DNA of 8,335 nucleotides from an uncultured Lysobacteraceae bacterium (GTDB lineage Bacteria; Pseudomonadota; Gammaproteobacteria; Xanthomonadales; Rhodanobacteraceae), in contig CAMLSI010000227.1 in the NCBI GenBank assembly GCA_946482585.1, forward strand, positions 1 through 8,335, read 5' to 3'. The notes under the pieces are model-generated. The model was not told the origin of the DNA. It made no database searches and worked only from the letters and a program-made list of their open reading frames with translations. Made by a program: the position numbers and the translations under genes. How positions within the stretch are numbered: position 1 is the first letter of the stretch; every line of letters begins with the position of its first letter. Shown in pieces: positions 1 to 6,585 of the stretch.

Positions 1-840
1 CTCGCGGGCCAGGATCAGGAAGGCCTCGATCAGCGCCTCCATGTCGCGCGTGGCCGTGCGGATGCGGCCGATCGAGCGGCGCGCGAACGCCGGCAATTGC
101 TCGTCGTCGGCCAGCACGTCGGCGGCGACCTTGATCACGGTCAGCGGACTGCGCAGTTCGTGGCTCGCATCGCGTGTGAAGTCGCGTTCGCGTTCGACGA
201 ATTCCTCGATGCGTCTCGCGAAACCGCGCAGGGCACCGGCCAGCGCTTCCGCGTCATGGTCGGCGATGCCGGTCAGTCTCTCGAGGTCGAGCGCGCGCAA
301 GTCGGGATTCTTCGGATCCCAGTCGCGCACGACGCGCGCCAGCGCGACGACGGGCGTGACCGCACGGCGCGAGGCGCGGTAGGTCAGCCAGGTGGTCAGG
401 TAGATGATCAGCAGCACGAGCGCGAGCAGCACGAAGCCGAACACGAGCGCGAACGCATGCAGGCCGCCGCGATTGAAGACGAGCACGAGCCGGCCGGCTT
501 CGCCGTCGGCAACGTAGACCAGTTCGTCGCGCCCGGCCGACGCCCGACTATGGAAACCGGGCGCGAACGCCTGCAGATCCGCCGGCGTGCCGTTGCGCGA
601 CACCGGCCCGCCGAGGAGATAGGCGCGCAGGTTGTAGGTGTCGGGCAACGCCGCGTCCGGCCGCGCGCGCAGGCGCTGCAGCGCGTAGTGGGCCTCGTCC
701 TGCAGCGCGCGCCGGATCAGCCGGTCTTCGACGATGATGCCGACGACGTAGACGCCGACCAGTGTGGCGAGACTGATCGCGGCGAGCTGCAGGAAGAAGA
801 CCGCCCTGATCTTGCGCCGGATGCCTCCGGGGCGATCCAT
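1..840 (-). CDS. Sensor histidine kinase, 3' end outside window
   Basis: Membrane sensor kinase that should autophosphorylate on histidine and pass the phosphate to the response regulator encoded just upstream. The reading frame from the ATG at 840 is open for 280 codons to the window edge. Visible in order: a short basic N-terminus, membrane segment 1 (about residues 12-37), a periplasmic region of roughly 90 residues (38-125) with a PDTYNLRAYL stretch, membrane segment 2 (about 128-152), a HAMP-like linker (about 153-215), and the HisKA H-box DASHELRSPLTVI with the phosphoacceptor His227. The HATPase domain (N, G1 and G2 boxes) must lie beyond position 1. The start is fixed by its position 3 bp after the regulator's stop, so the two are translationally coupled. 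The signal is not visible; the periplasmic part shows no PAS fold by eye. Family resemblance, from memory, is to xanthomonad kinases paired with ColR/VgrR-like regulators, without the ExxE metal motif described in ColS/VgrS. Kinase identity is very secure; the stimulus is unknown. Confidence 0.95.
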   Translation of the reverse strand, partial: MDRPGGIRRKIRAVFFLQLAAISLATLVGVYVVGIIVEDRLIRRALQDEAHYALQRLRARPDAALPDTYNLRAYLLGGPVSRNGTPADLQAFAPGFHSRASAGRDELVYVADGEAGRLVLVFNRGGLHAFALVFGFVLLALVLLIIYLTTWLTYRASRRAVTPVVALARVVRDWDPKNPDLRALDLERLTGIADHDAEALAGALRGFARRIEEFVERERDFTRDASHELRSPLTVIKVAADVLADDEQLPAFARRSIGRIRTATRDMEALIEAFLILARE

Positions 841-843
841 CGT

Positions 844-1572
844 TCAGGCCTGGCTGCTGGCCGCGAGTTCCGCATCGAGATCGGCGAGCCGGTAGCCGGC
901 GCTGTGGATCGTATGCAGCAGTTGCTGCTGGAACGGCTTGTCGATGATCTTGCGCAGGTTGTAGAGGTGCGAGCGCAGGGTGTCCGAATCGGGCAACGTG
1001 TCGCCCCAGATTTCGCGTTCGATGTCGCGGCGGCTCACGACGCGCGGCGACTCGCGCATGAGGATGGTCAGGAGCTTGATGCCGATCGGCGACACGACGA
1101 GCTCGTGTCCGCCGCGCGTGAGCCGCAGGGTCGCAGTGTCGAGCACGAGGTCGGCCACCTTGAGCACTTCGGCGCTGACGAGGCGGCGGTCGCGGCGGAT
1201 CAGCGCACGCACGCGCGCCTCGAGTTCGCGCACTTCGAACGGCTTGACGAGGTAGTCGTCGGCGCCCGCATCGAGACCGACGAGCTTGTCGTCGAGCGTG
1301 TCGCGCGCGGTCAGCATCAGGACCGGCGTGGACTTCTTCGCCTCGTTGCGCAGACGGCGGCAGAGATCGATGCCGTCCATGCCCGGGAGCATGAGGTCGA
1401 GCACGATGACGTCGTAGCTGTTGTTCGTCGCCAGACGCAGCCCGGTCAGGCCGTCGGTGGCGTAGTCGATGCCGTAGCCGCGTCGTTCCAGGTATTCGCC
1501 GACCATCTCGGCGATGCCGCGGTTGTCTTCGATCAGCAGGATCAGCCCTGCGGGTTCTTCGCGCTGTTTCAT
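844..1572 (-). CDS. OmpR/PhoB-family response regulator (ColR/VgrR-like)
   Basis: DNA-binding response regulator of 242 residues, the normal length for the OmpR family. The receiver domain (about 8-125) has the acidic pair Glu15-Asp16, phosphoacceptor Asp59 in VLDLMLPGMDG, Thr88 in LMLTARD and Lys110 in LVKPF. The C-terminal winged helix (about 132-235) contains the stretch LPDSDTLRSHLYNLRKIIDK, matching the recognition-helix region, and ends in a wing with HSAGYRL. The ATG at 1572 was chosen over longer in-frame starts because the receiver fold begins at once and AGGAGG lies 5 bases upstream (1578-1583). The frame upstream of this ATG looks non-coding. The kinase gene starts 3 bp after its stop, so it is the cognate partner. 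The receiver and recognition-helix sequence recall ColR/VgrR of Pseudomonas and Xanthomonas, which govern envelope and metal-stress genes. That subgroup is a judgement from memory, so no symbol is given. A palindrome 29 bp upstream of the start suggests autoregulation. Confidence 0.97.
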   Translation of the reverse strand: MKQREEPAGLILLIEDNRGIAEMVGEYLERRGYGIDYATDGLTGLRLATNNSYDVIVLDLMLPGMDGIDLCRRLRNEAKKSTPVLMLTARDTLDDKLVGLDAGADDYLVKPFEVRELEARVRALIRRDRRLVSAEVLKVADLVLDTATLRLTRGGHELVVSPIGIKLLTILMRESPRVVSRRDIEREIWGDTLPDSDTLRSHLYNLRKIIDKPFQQQLLHTIHSAGYRLADLDAELAASSQA

Positions 1573-1577
1573 GTCCC

Positions 1578-1583
1578 CCTCCT
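1578..1583 (-). promoter_or_regulatory. Strong Shine-Dalgarno of the response regulator
   Basis: AGGAGG on the minus strand, 5 bases before the ATG at 1572, within a purine run that continues to the start. It decides the start of the regulator gene, whose open frame extends 53 codons further upstream. Confidence 0.85.
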
Positions 1584-1600
1584 GGCCGCGGCACGGTCGG

Positions 1601-1618
1601 TCTTCACATTTGTGAAGA
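1601..1618. promoter_or_regulatory. Perfect 18-bp palindrome, candidate operator of the two-component operon
   Basis: TCTTCACATTTGTGAAGA: two perfect 8-base arms (1601-1608 and 1611-1618) around a TT spacer, an A/T-rich island in GC-rich DNA. It lies 29 bp upstream of the response regulator ATG and about 80 bp beyond the tesA stop, so it sits where a promoter or operator for the regulator-kinase pair is expected. OmpR-family regulators more often bind direct repeats, so an autoregulatory site is plausible but not shown. A terminator for tesA is unlikely, since the stem is AT-rich and has no T-run behind it. Confidence 0.5.
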
Positions 1619-1699
1619 TTCGCGGCACGGCGGTGATGATGACGTGAACGTGGAGGGTCGCCCCAGGCGGCGGGTCTTCCGCTCGTTTTCCCGCGCCGG

Positions 1700-2317
1700 C
1701 TAGAACGCTTTCCCCACCACGCCCCAGACATTCTCCAGCAGCCGCGGCTGCCCCTGTGCGTTCGGATGCAGGCCGTCGTCCTGCATCAGTGCGGCGTCGA
1801 GGGCGACGCCGTCGAGCAGGAACGGGACCAGCGGCACATTGAATTCGCCGGCCAAGTCCCGATACATCGCGCGCAGGCCGTCGCGGTACTGCGGGCCGTA
1901 GTTGACCGGCAGTTCGATGCCGATCAGCACGGATCGCGCTTTCGCGTCGCGGACGAGGGTCAGGAGTTTCACGAGATTGGCGCGGATTTCCGCGAGCGGC
2001 AGTCCGCGCAGACCGTCGTTCGCGCCGAGTTCGATCAGGACGAGCGCAGGTTTGTGTTCGGTCAGCAGCGCAGGCAGCCGCGTTAGGCCGCCCGAGGTGG
2101 TTTCGCCGCTGATCGAGGCGTTGACGACGGAGCGCTGGTTGCCGTTCGCGGCCAGGCGCTGCTGCAGCAGATTCACCCAGCCGGCGTCGCGGGCGATGCC
2201 GTGGGCCGCCGACAGCGAATCGCCGAGCACGAGCACCGGGCCGGCGGGCGCCGCGGCGGATACCGAAAAGTTTACAAATACCAAAATAACAGCCAACAGG
2301 ATCAGGAAACGCCGCAT
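1700..2317 (-). CDS. tesA: TesA, periplasmic GDSL esterase / lysophospholipase I
   Basis: SGNH/GDSL hydrolase of 205 residues (Escherichia coli TesA has about 208). It cleaves thioester and ester bonds of fatty acyl compounds, including acyl-CoA and lysophospholipids, in the periplasm. Signal peptide: MRRFLILLAVILVFVNFSVS, with likely cleavage near Ala21-Ala23; no lipobox cysteine. Block I is LGDSLSA with catalytic Ser34; block II is NASISGETT with oxyanion Gly71; block III is GAND with Asn100; block V is QDDGLHP with Asp181 and His184. The catalytic triad and oxyanion hole are therefore complete. The ATG at 2317 puts the signal peptide right at the N-terminus. An in-frame ATG at 2338 would add seven residues (MTSAVGD), and neither has a convincing Shine-Dalgarno. 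The gene is divergent from ybbA, as in E. coli. It may be partly co-transcribed with the regulator-kinase pair 127 bp downstream on the same strand. Confidence 0.95.
   Translation of the reverse strand: MRRFLILLAVILVFVNFSVSAAAPAGPVLVLGDSLSAAHGIARDAGWVNLLQQRLAANGNQRSVVNASISGETTSGGLTRLPALLTEHKPALVLIELGANDGLRGLPLAEIRANLVKLLTLVRDAKARSVLIGIELPVNYGPQYRDGLRAMYRDLAGEFNVPLVPFLLDGVALDAALMQDDGLHPNAQGQPRLLENVWGVVGKAF
2271..2298 (+). promoter_or_regulatory. ybbA: AT-rich patch, possible ybbA promoter region inside tesA
   Basis: A conspicuously A/T-rich stretch just upstream of ybbA. It begins with TTTACA (five of six matches to a -35 box, 2271-2276), but no good -10 hexamer is seen at normal spacing. It also encodes the hydrophobic signal peptide of TesA on the other strand, which by itself could account for part of the base composition. 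Weak call. Confidence 0.22.
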
Positions 2318-3005
2318 GTCGCCAACCGCCGATGTCATTCTGAGTGCCAGCGATGTTAGCAAAGCCGTTATCGGGCCCGACGGCCGGCTGCAGATCCTCG
2401 ATCGCGTCAGCCTTTCCGTTCCCGCCGGCGATTCGCTGGCCATCGTCGGCGCGTCGGGTTCGGGCAAGACCACGCTATTGGGGCTGCTCGCCGGTCTCGA
2501 CAACCCCGACAGCGGCGAAATCACGCTCGACGGTCAGCCGCTGCACAGGCTCGACGAGGAAGCGCGCGCGGCACTGCGCCGGCGCCGCGTCGGTTTCGTG
2601 TTCCAGAGCTTCCATCTGCTGCCGGCACTGACTGCCGAAGAAAACGTGATGCTGCCGCTCGAACTTGAAGACGGCGGCGATGCGCGCGAAGCCGCGCAGC
2701 AGGCGCTCGCGGCAGTCGGACTCGGCAAGCGGCTGCACCACTACCCCACGCAGCTGTCGGGCGGCGAGCAGCAGCGCGTCGCGATCGCGCGCGCGTTCGT
2801 GCATGGACCGAAGCTGCTGTTCGCCGACGAACCCACGGGCAATCTCGATGCGCGCACCGGACGCAGCGTCAGCGACCTGCTGTTCGAACTGAACCAGGCG
2901 CGCGGCACGACGCTGGTGCTGGTCACGCATGATCTGACCCTGGCACAGCGCTGCCGTCACGTGGTGCGCCTCGACGGCGGTCGCCGCGTGGAAGAAGCCG
3001 CATGA
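2316..3005 (+). CDS. ybbA: YbbA, ABC transporter ATPase (LolD/MacB-like)
   Basis: Cytoplasmic nucleotide-binding subunit of 229 residues that powers the permease encoded next to it. All ABC motifs are intact: Walker A GASGSGKT (45-52), Q-loop Gln97 in FVFQSFHLLP, signature LSGGEQQR (147-154), Walker B LLFADEP (167-173, catalytic Glu172), D-loop NLD (176-178) and switch His205 in LVTHD. The hydrophobic Q-loop region and the HRLDEEARAALRRRRVGF segment match the YbbA/LolD/MacB group, and length and sequence fit E. coli YbbA closely. The ATG at 2316 is supported by AGGA at 2304-2307 with an 8-base spacer. That ATG overlaps the tesA start codon on the opposite strand by two bases. Its stop overlaps the ybbP start (ATGA), so YbbA and YbbP should be made together in fixed ratio. 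LolD is the main alternative, excluded by the partner gene. Confidence 0.95.
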   Translation: MSPTADVILSASDVSKAVIGPDGRLQILDRVSLSVPAGDSLAIVGASGSGKTTLLGLLAGLDNPDSGEITLDGQPLHRLDEEARAALRRRRVGFVFQSFHLLPALTAEENVMLPLELEDGGDAREAAQQALAAVGLGKRLHHYPTQLSGGEQQRVAIARAFVHGPKLLFADEPTGNLDARTGRSVSDLLFELNQARGTTLVLVTHDLTLAQRCRHVVRLDGGRRVEEAA

Positions 3006-5479
3006 ACGTGCTGCGTTTTGCCGCACGCGCGCTGCGGCGCGAGTTCCGTCACGGCGAGCTGCGCACGCTGGCCGCGGCGCTGGTGCTGGCCGTGGCCGCG
3101 CTCACGGCCGTCGCCACGCTCGGGCAGCGCGTCGAGCGTGCGATCGTCGCGAGTGCGGCCGAACTGATCGGCGGCGATCTCGGCGTCACTGCGCGCCGCG
3201 AGATTGCGCCGGCGTTCGTCGCCCAAGCGCAGCGCCTCGGCCTGCGCACGAACCTCAGCGCCGAATTTCCGAGTGTCGTGTTCGCCGCGGGCAAGAGCCA
3301 GCTCGCGCAGGTCACCGCGACCGACGCGAGCTATCCGCTGCGCGGCGTGCTGCAGATCCGCGATGCCGCGGGCGCCGAACTCGAGGTCGCAGCCCCCGCG
3401 GCCGGCCGCGTCTATGCGGACGGCCTGCTGCTGTCAGCGCTCGGCGTGAAGCCCGGCGATGCGCTGGAGCTCGCCGGCCGCCCGCTGATCGTCGGCGGCG
3501 AAATCCTGCGTCAGCCCGACGGCGGACAACTGTTCTCGCTCGCGCCGCGGCTCGTCGTCGCGCTCGCCGATGCGAAGGACAGCGGCCTGCTCGGCGTCGG
3601 CTCGCGCGCGCGGCACCGGCTGATGCTGGCCGGCGACGCGACGGCGCTGGCGCGTTTCCAGGCCTGGGCCAAGCCGCAGCTCGCCGACGGCGCGCAACTC
3701 GTGACCGTGGCCGAAGCGCAGCAGAACCTGCGCGGCGCGGTCGCGCGCGGCGAATCCTTCCTGCGTCTGGCCGCGCTGCTGTCGGCGCTGCTCTCGGGCA
3801 TTGCGGTCGCGCTCGCGGCGCAGCGCTACGCGCGGCGCAAGATCGACGAAGTCGCGCTGCTGCGCGCGCTCGGCCTCGGCAAGCATCGCGTGCTCGCGAT
3901 CCTGAGCCTCACGGTGCTGCTGCTCGGCCTGCCCGCCTGCGTGCTCGGCGCCGGGCTCGGCCTCGCGCTGCAGCAGGGCGTGCTCGCCTATGCGGGCAAC
4001 CTGCTGCCCGCGGCGGCACCGCCGCCGAGCCTGTTACCCGCGCTCGCAGCCATGGCGGTCGGTCTCGCGGTGCTGGTCGGTTTCGCGCTGCCGCCGCTCG
4101 CGCGCCTGCGCGACGTGCCGCCGATGCGCGTGTTCCAGCGCGCGATCGCGATGCGGCCGCGCCGCTTCGATCTGCTGTACCTGCTGCCGCCGCTGGTCGC
4201 GTTCGGACTGATCGCGAGCCAGAGCAGCAGCGCCGCGATCGCGACCGCGCTGGGCACGAGCCTGGCCGGCGTCGCCGCGGCGACGCTCGCGATCGGCCTC
4301 GTGCTGATCTGGCTGTTGCGCCGCGTGGGCCGGCGTCTGCCGGGCGCGCTGCGGTTCGGTCTCGCGAATCTCGCGCGGCGCCGCGGCCTGAGTCTGATCC
4401 AGGCCACCGCCCTCGCGCTGAGCTTCACGGCGCTGCTGCTGCTCGCGGTCGTCGGTCCGGGGCTGCTCGCCGCGTGGCGCGCCGACCTGCCGCCGGAAAC
4501 GCCGAACCATTTCCTGCTGAACCTGCAGCCCGAGCAGCGCGATCGCGTCGAGCAGCAGCTGCAGGGACTCGGCGCGAAGAATCTCAACGTGCTGCCGCTC
4601 GCGGTCGGCAAGCTCGTCGCGATGAACGGCAAGGCGCCGCGCGCCGAAGACTACGAGGACCGCCGCGCCGCGAGCTGGATCAACGGCGAGACGCGGCTGT
4701 CGTGGAGCGACACGCTGCCGGCGGCGAACGCACTCAAGGCCGGCAACTGGTTCGACGGCAAGGCGACGACGCCGCAGATCTCGGTCGAGCGCGTCTGGGT
4801 CGACATGCTGCACCTGAAGCTCGGCGACACGATGAGCTTCACCGTCGGCGACCGCACGATCGAGGCGACGATCACGAGCATCCGCGAAGTCGACTGGACC
4901 TCGTTCCGCGTGAACTTCTTCGTGCTGCTCGACCCGGCCAGCGCGACATCGCTGCCGCACAGCTTCATCGCGAGCTACTGGCTGCCGCCGGAACGCACCG
5001 TCGAGCTGCGCGCCGTGTCGCGCGCGTTCCCGAACCTGTCGATGATCGACATCAATGCGATTCTCGACCGCGTGCGCGACATCATCGATCGCGTCAGCAG
5101 CGCGGTCATGGCGGTGCTCGGCTTCAGCCTCGTCGCCGGCCTGCTCGTGCTCGTCGCCGCGCTCAACGTCAGCGCCGAAGAGCGGCGCTTCGAGACGGCG
5201 ATGCTGCGCACGCTCGGCGCACGACGCGGACAACTGCTCGCGACCGTGCTCGGCGAGTTCGCCCTGCTCGGGCTGATCGCGGGGCTCATCGCGGCCATCG
5301 GCGCGATCACGGCCGGGCTCTCGCTCGGCCGCGCGGTGTTCCGCATCGACTGGAGTCCGCCGCTGCTGCCGTTCGCGCTCGGCGTGATCGGCGCCGTCGC
5401 GCTCGTGACCTTCGCCGGCTGGCTCGGCACGCGCGGCATCGCGCGGACGTCGCCGCTGCTGGTGCTGAGGAAGGAATAG
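3002..5479 (+). CDS. ybbP: YbbP, FtsX/MacB-type ABC permease
   Basis: Inner-membrane permease of 825 residues (E. coli YbbP has about 804), partner of YbbA. Ten likely membrane helices at about 22-40, 255-273, 298-322, 345-366, 391-406, 420-440, 466-490, 700-721, 748-772 and 787-809. Two large periplasmic domains lie at about 42-252 and 492-698. Two FtsX-like units are visible, each with a cytoplasmic coupling segment: RRKIDEVALLRALGLGKHR (279-297) and ERRFETAMLRTLGARRGQ (727-744). Segments such as LPPETPNHFLLN and REVDWTSFRVNFF agree with E. coli YbbP as I recall it. MacB-type transporters work by mechanotransmission, moving substrates on the periplasmic side rather than through a membrane channel. 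The start ATG overlaps the ybbA stop by ATGA. A complex of E. coli YbbAP with TesA that extracts hydrophobic compounds has been reported, to my recollection. The natural substrate here is unknown. Confidence 0.94.
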   Translation: MNVLRFAARALRREFRHGELRTLAAALVLAVAALTAVATLGQRVERAIVASAAELIGGDLGVTARREIAPAFVAQAQRLGLRTNLSAEFPSVVFAAGKSQLAQVTATDASYPLRGVLQIRDAAGAELEVAAPAAGRVYADGLLLSALGVKPGDALELAGRPLIVGGEILRQPDGGQLFSLAPRLVVALADAKDSGLLGVGSRARHRLMLAGDATALARFQAWAKPQLADGAQLVTVAEAQQNLRGAVARGESFLRLAALLSALLSGIAVALAAQRYARRKIDEVALLRALGLGKHRVLAILSLTVLLLGLPACVLGAGLGLALQQGVLAYAGNLLPAAAPPPSLLPALAAMAVGLAVLVGFALPPLARLRDVPPMRVFQRAIAMRPRRFDLLYLLPPLVAFGLIASQSSSAAIATALGTSLAGVAAATLAIGLVLIWLLRRVGRRLPGALRFGLANLARRRGLSLIQATALALSFTALLLLAVVGPGLLAAWRADLPPETPNHFLLNLQPEQRDRVEQQLQGLGAKNLNVLPLAVGKLVAMNGKAPRAEDYEDRRAASWINGETRLSWSDTLPAANALKAGNWFDGKATTPQISVERVWVDMLHLKLGDTMSFTVGDRTIEATITSIREVDWTSFRVNFFVLLDPASATSLPHSFIASYWLPPERTVELRAVSRAFPNLSMIDINAILDRVRDIIDRVSSAVMAVLGFSLVAGLLVLVAALNVSAEERRFETAMLRTLGARRGQLLATVLGEFALLGLIAGLIAAIGAITAGLSLGRAVFRIDWSPPLLPFALGVIGAVALVTFAGWLGTRGIARTSPLLVLRKE

Positions 5480-5507
5480 TCACGGCGCGATGCGACGTCC
5501 TCCTGCC

Positions 5508-5539
5508 CCTTCTCTCCCGGCGGAAGTCGGGAGAGAAGG
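5508..5539. terminator. 14-bp hairpin after ybbP, terminator or REP-like element
   Basis: Left arm 5508-5521 pairs with right arm 5526-5539: a perfect 12-bp CCTTCTCTCCCG/CGGGAGAGAAGG stem, continued by a G-T pair and a C-G pair that closes a GGAA tetraloop (GNRA type). It starts 29 bp after the ybbP stop, where the end of the ybbA-ybbP transcript is expected. No T-run follows on either strand, so it may rather protect the mRNA 3' end or need Rho. Hairpins built on CCTTCTCCC/GGGAGAAGG are common in xanthomonad intergenic DNA as I recall, so it may belong to a dispersed repeat family. Confidence 0.6.
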
Positions 5540-5587
5540 CTGGAACAGCGATTCGCAACGGCGCGCGGCGCTCCGCGCCAAACGCAC

Positions 5588-5593
5588 TAGACT
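5588..5593 (+). promoter_or_regulatory. Possible -10 box of the ATP-grasp gene
   Basis: TAGACT (four of six matches to TATAAT), 41 bp before the ATP-grasp start and behind the hairpin. A start site just after it would leave a leader of about 35 bases. No credible -35 is seen at 16-18 bp. Confidence 0.28.
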
Positions 5594-5634
5594 CGCGGCC
5601 TTTCGTCGCCGCTCGCCACTCGGAGAGAACTCGC

Positions 5635-6555
5635 ATGAGCCAGCCCCGCATCGCCCTCGTGACCGCTCGCGCCGCACGCGGACTCGACGAGGATCTTCCG
5701 CCGCTGATCGAGGCGCTGGAGCGCGCCGGTGCCGCGGTCGCGGTGCTCGACTGGGACGACGCCGACGCCGACTGGGCCGCGCACGACATCGCCGTGCTGC
5801 GCTCGACCTGGGACTACACCCAGCGCCTGTCCGAATTCCTGGCCTGGGTCGAACGCGCCGCGATGCGGACGACACTGCTGAATCCGCCGGACATCGTGCG
5901 CTGGAACACCGACAAGCATTACCTCGGCGAACTCGAGGGCCGCGGCATCGCGATCGTGACTAGCGCGTTCGTCGAACCCGGCGAGGACGCGGCCGGCGCG
6001 CTGGTGCGCTTCATCGATGCGCACGGCGGCGGCGATCCCGCGTTCGAGTTCGTCGTGAAGCCCTGCGTCGGTGCCGGTTCGCGCGACGCGCAGCGGCATG
6101 GCGCCGAGCGTCCGGACGCCGCGCTAGCCCACCTGCAGACGCTGCTCGATGCGGGCCGCAGCGCGCTGCTGCAGCCCTACCTCGCCCGCGTCGACGAACA
6201 CGGCGAGACCGCGCTGCTCTGGTTCAACGGCGAATTCAGCCACGCGATCCGCAAGGGCCCGCTGCTGCGGCGCAACGAAGCCGCGACGCGCGCGCTGTTC
6301 GCCGCCGAGCACATCACCGCCCGCGTGCCGAGCCCGGCGGAACTCGCGCTCGCACGCGAAACGCTCACGGCGATTCCGTCGGGCGAGCCGCTGCTCTATG
6401 CGCGCGTCGACCTGATCCAGCACGCCGACGGCAGCCCGCGGCTTCTGGAGCTCGAACTCAGCGAGCCGTCCCTATTCTTCGGCGTCGGTGCAGGCTCGGC
6501 CGACCGCTTCGCGGCCGCCGTCCTCGCCCGATTGCAGGCTGTCCGGACTACCTGA
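5635..6555 (+). CDS. ATP-grasp domain protein, DcsG-like / RimK-related, substrate unknown
   Basis: Cytoplasmic ATP-grasp protein of 306 residues, expected to activate a carboxylate as acyl-phosphate and join it to an amine or similar nucleophile. An N-terminal Rossmann-like domain (1-88) includes RIALVTA and the conserved-looking RSTWDYTQRLSEFLAWV (56-72). Then come LLNPPDIVRWNTDKHYL with Lys94, the nucleotide-binding Lys142 in FVVKPCVGAGSR, the LLQPYLARV hinge (178-186), GETALLWFNGEFSHAIRKG (190-208) with Lys207, and metal-ligand candidates Asp259 in ARVDLI and Glu272/Glu274 in LELELSEPSL. These blocks match a family often annotated by similarity to DcsG (O-ureido-D-serine cyclo-ligase of cycloserine synthesis) or as RimK/glutathione-synthase-like. 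No other cycloserine-type genes are present, so that name should not be transferred. GGAGAG at 5622-5627 lies 7 bases before the ATG. It appears to be a single-gene unit between ybbP and etfB. Fold is secure; reaction is unknown. Confidence 0.88.
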   Translation: MSQPRIALVTARAARGLDEDLPPLIEALERAGAAVAVLDWDDADADWAAHDIAVLRSTWDYTQRLSEFLAWVERAAMRTTLLNPPDIVRWNTDKHYLGELEGRGIAIVTSAFVEPGEDAAGALVRFIDAHGGGDPAFEFVVKPCVGAGSRDAQRHGAERPDAALAHLQTLLDAGRSALLQPYLARVDEHGETALLWFNGEFSHAIRKGPLLRRNEAATRALFAAEHITARVPSPAELALARETLTAIPSGEPLLYARVDLIQHADGSPRLLELELSEPSLFFGVGAGSADRFAAAVLARLQAVRTT

Positions 6556-6579
6556 CCTGCCGCCTTCGCTGCGGCGCGG

Positions 6580-6585
6580 TAGAAT
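6580..6585 (+). promoter_or_regulatory. Possible -10 box of the etfBA operon
   Basis: TAGAAT, five of six matches to TATAAT, 59 bp upstream of the etfB ATG in an 89-bp gap. No good -35 lies at standard spacing; CTGACC at 6552-6557 is 22 bp away, which is too far. A short 5-bp GCCGC/GCGGC hairpin (6559-6575) just before it could be a weak end for the ATP-grasp transcript. The leader also holds a 14-bp GC palindrome at 6602-6615. Confidence 0.4.

Noticed and set aside
97..1647. 516-codon open frame on the plus strand
   Set aside because: It lies opposite the kinase and regulator genes, which carry full family motifs. Its product is rich in charged, low-complexity residues with no domain, as expected for an antisense frame in GC-rich DNA.
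1573..1731. 53-codon N-terminal extension of the response regulator
   Set aside because: It precedes a perfect Shine-Dalgarno and receiver-domain start, covers the palindrome, and runs into tesA; its residues show no structure.
4034..5233. 399-codon open frame on the minus strand
   Set aside because: It is antisense to ybbP and its product is an Arg/Ala/Glu/Gln-rich sequence without any recognisable motif.
4474..5634. Upstream extension of the ATP-grasp frame into ybbP
   Set aside because: The frame is open but overlaps ybbP by about 1 kb with arginine-rich nonsense. The true start at 5635 has a ribosome site and begins with the expected Rossmann strand.
5635..6555. Cycloserine biosynthesis assignment (DcsG) for the ATP-grasp protein
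   Set aside because: Only the family resemblance supports it; none of the other pathway genes are in the window.
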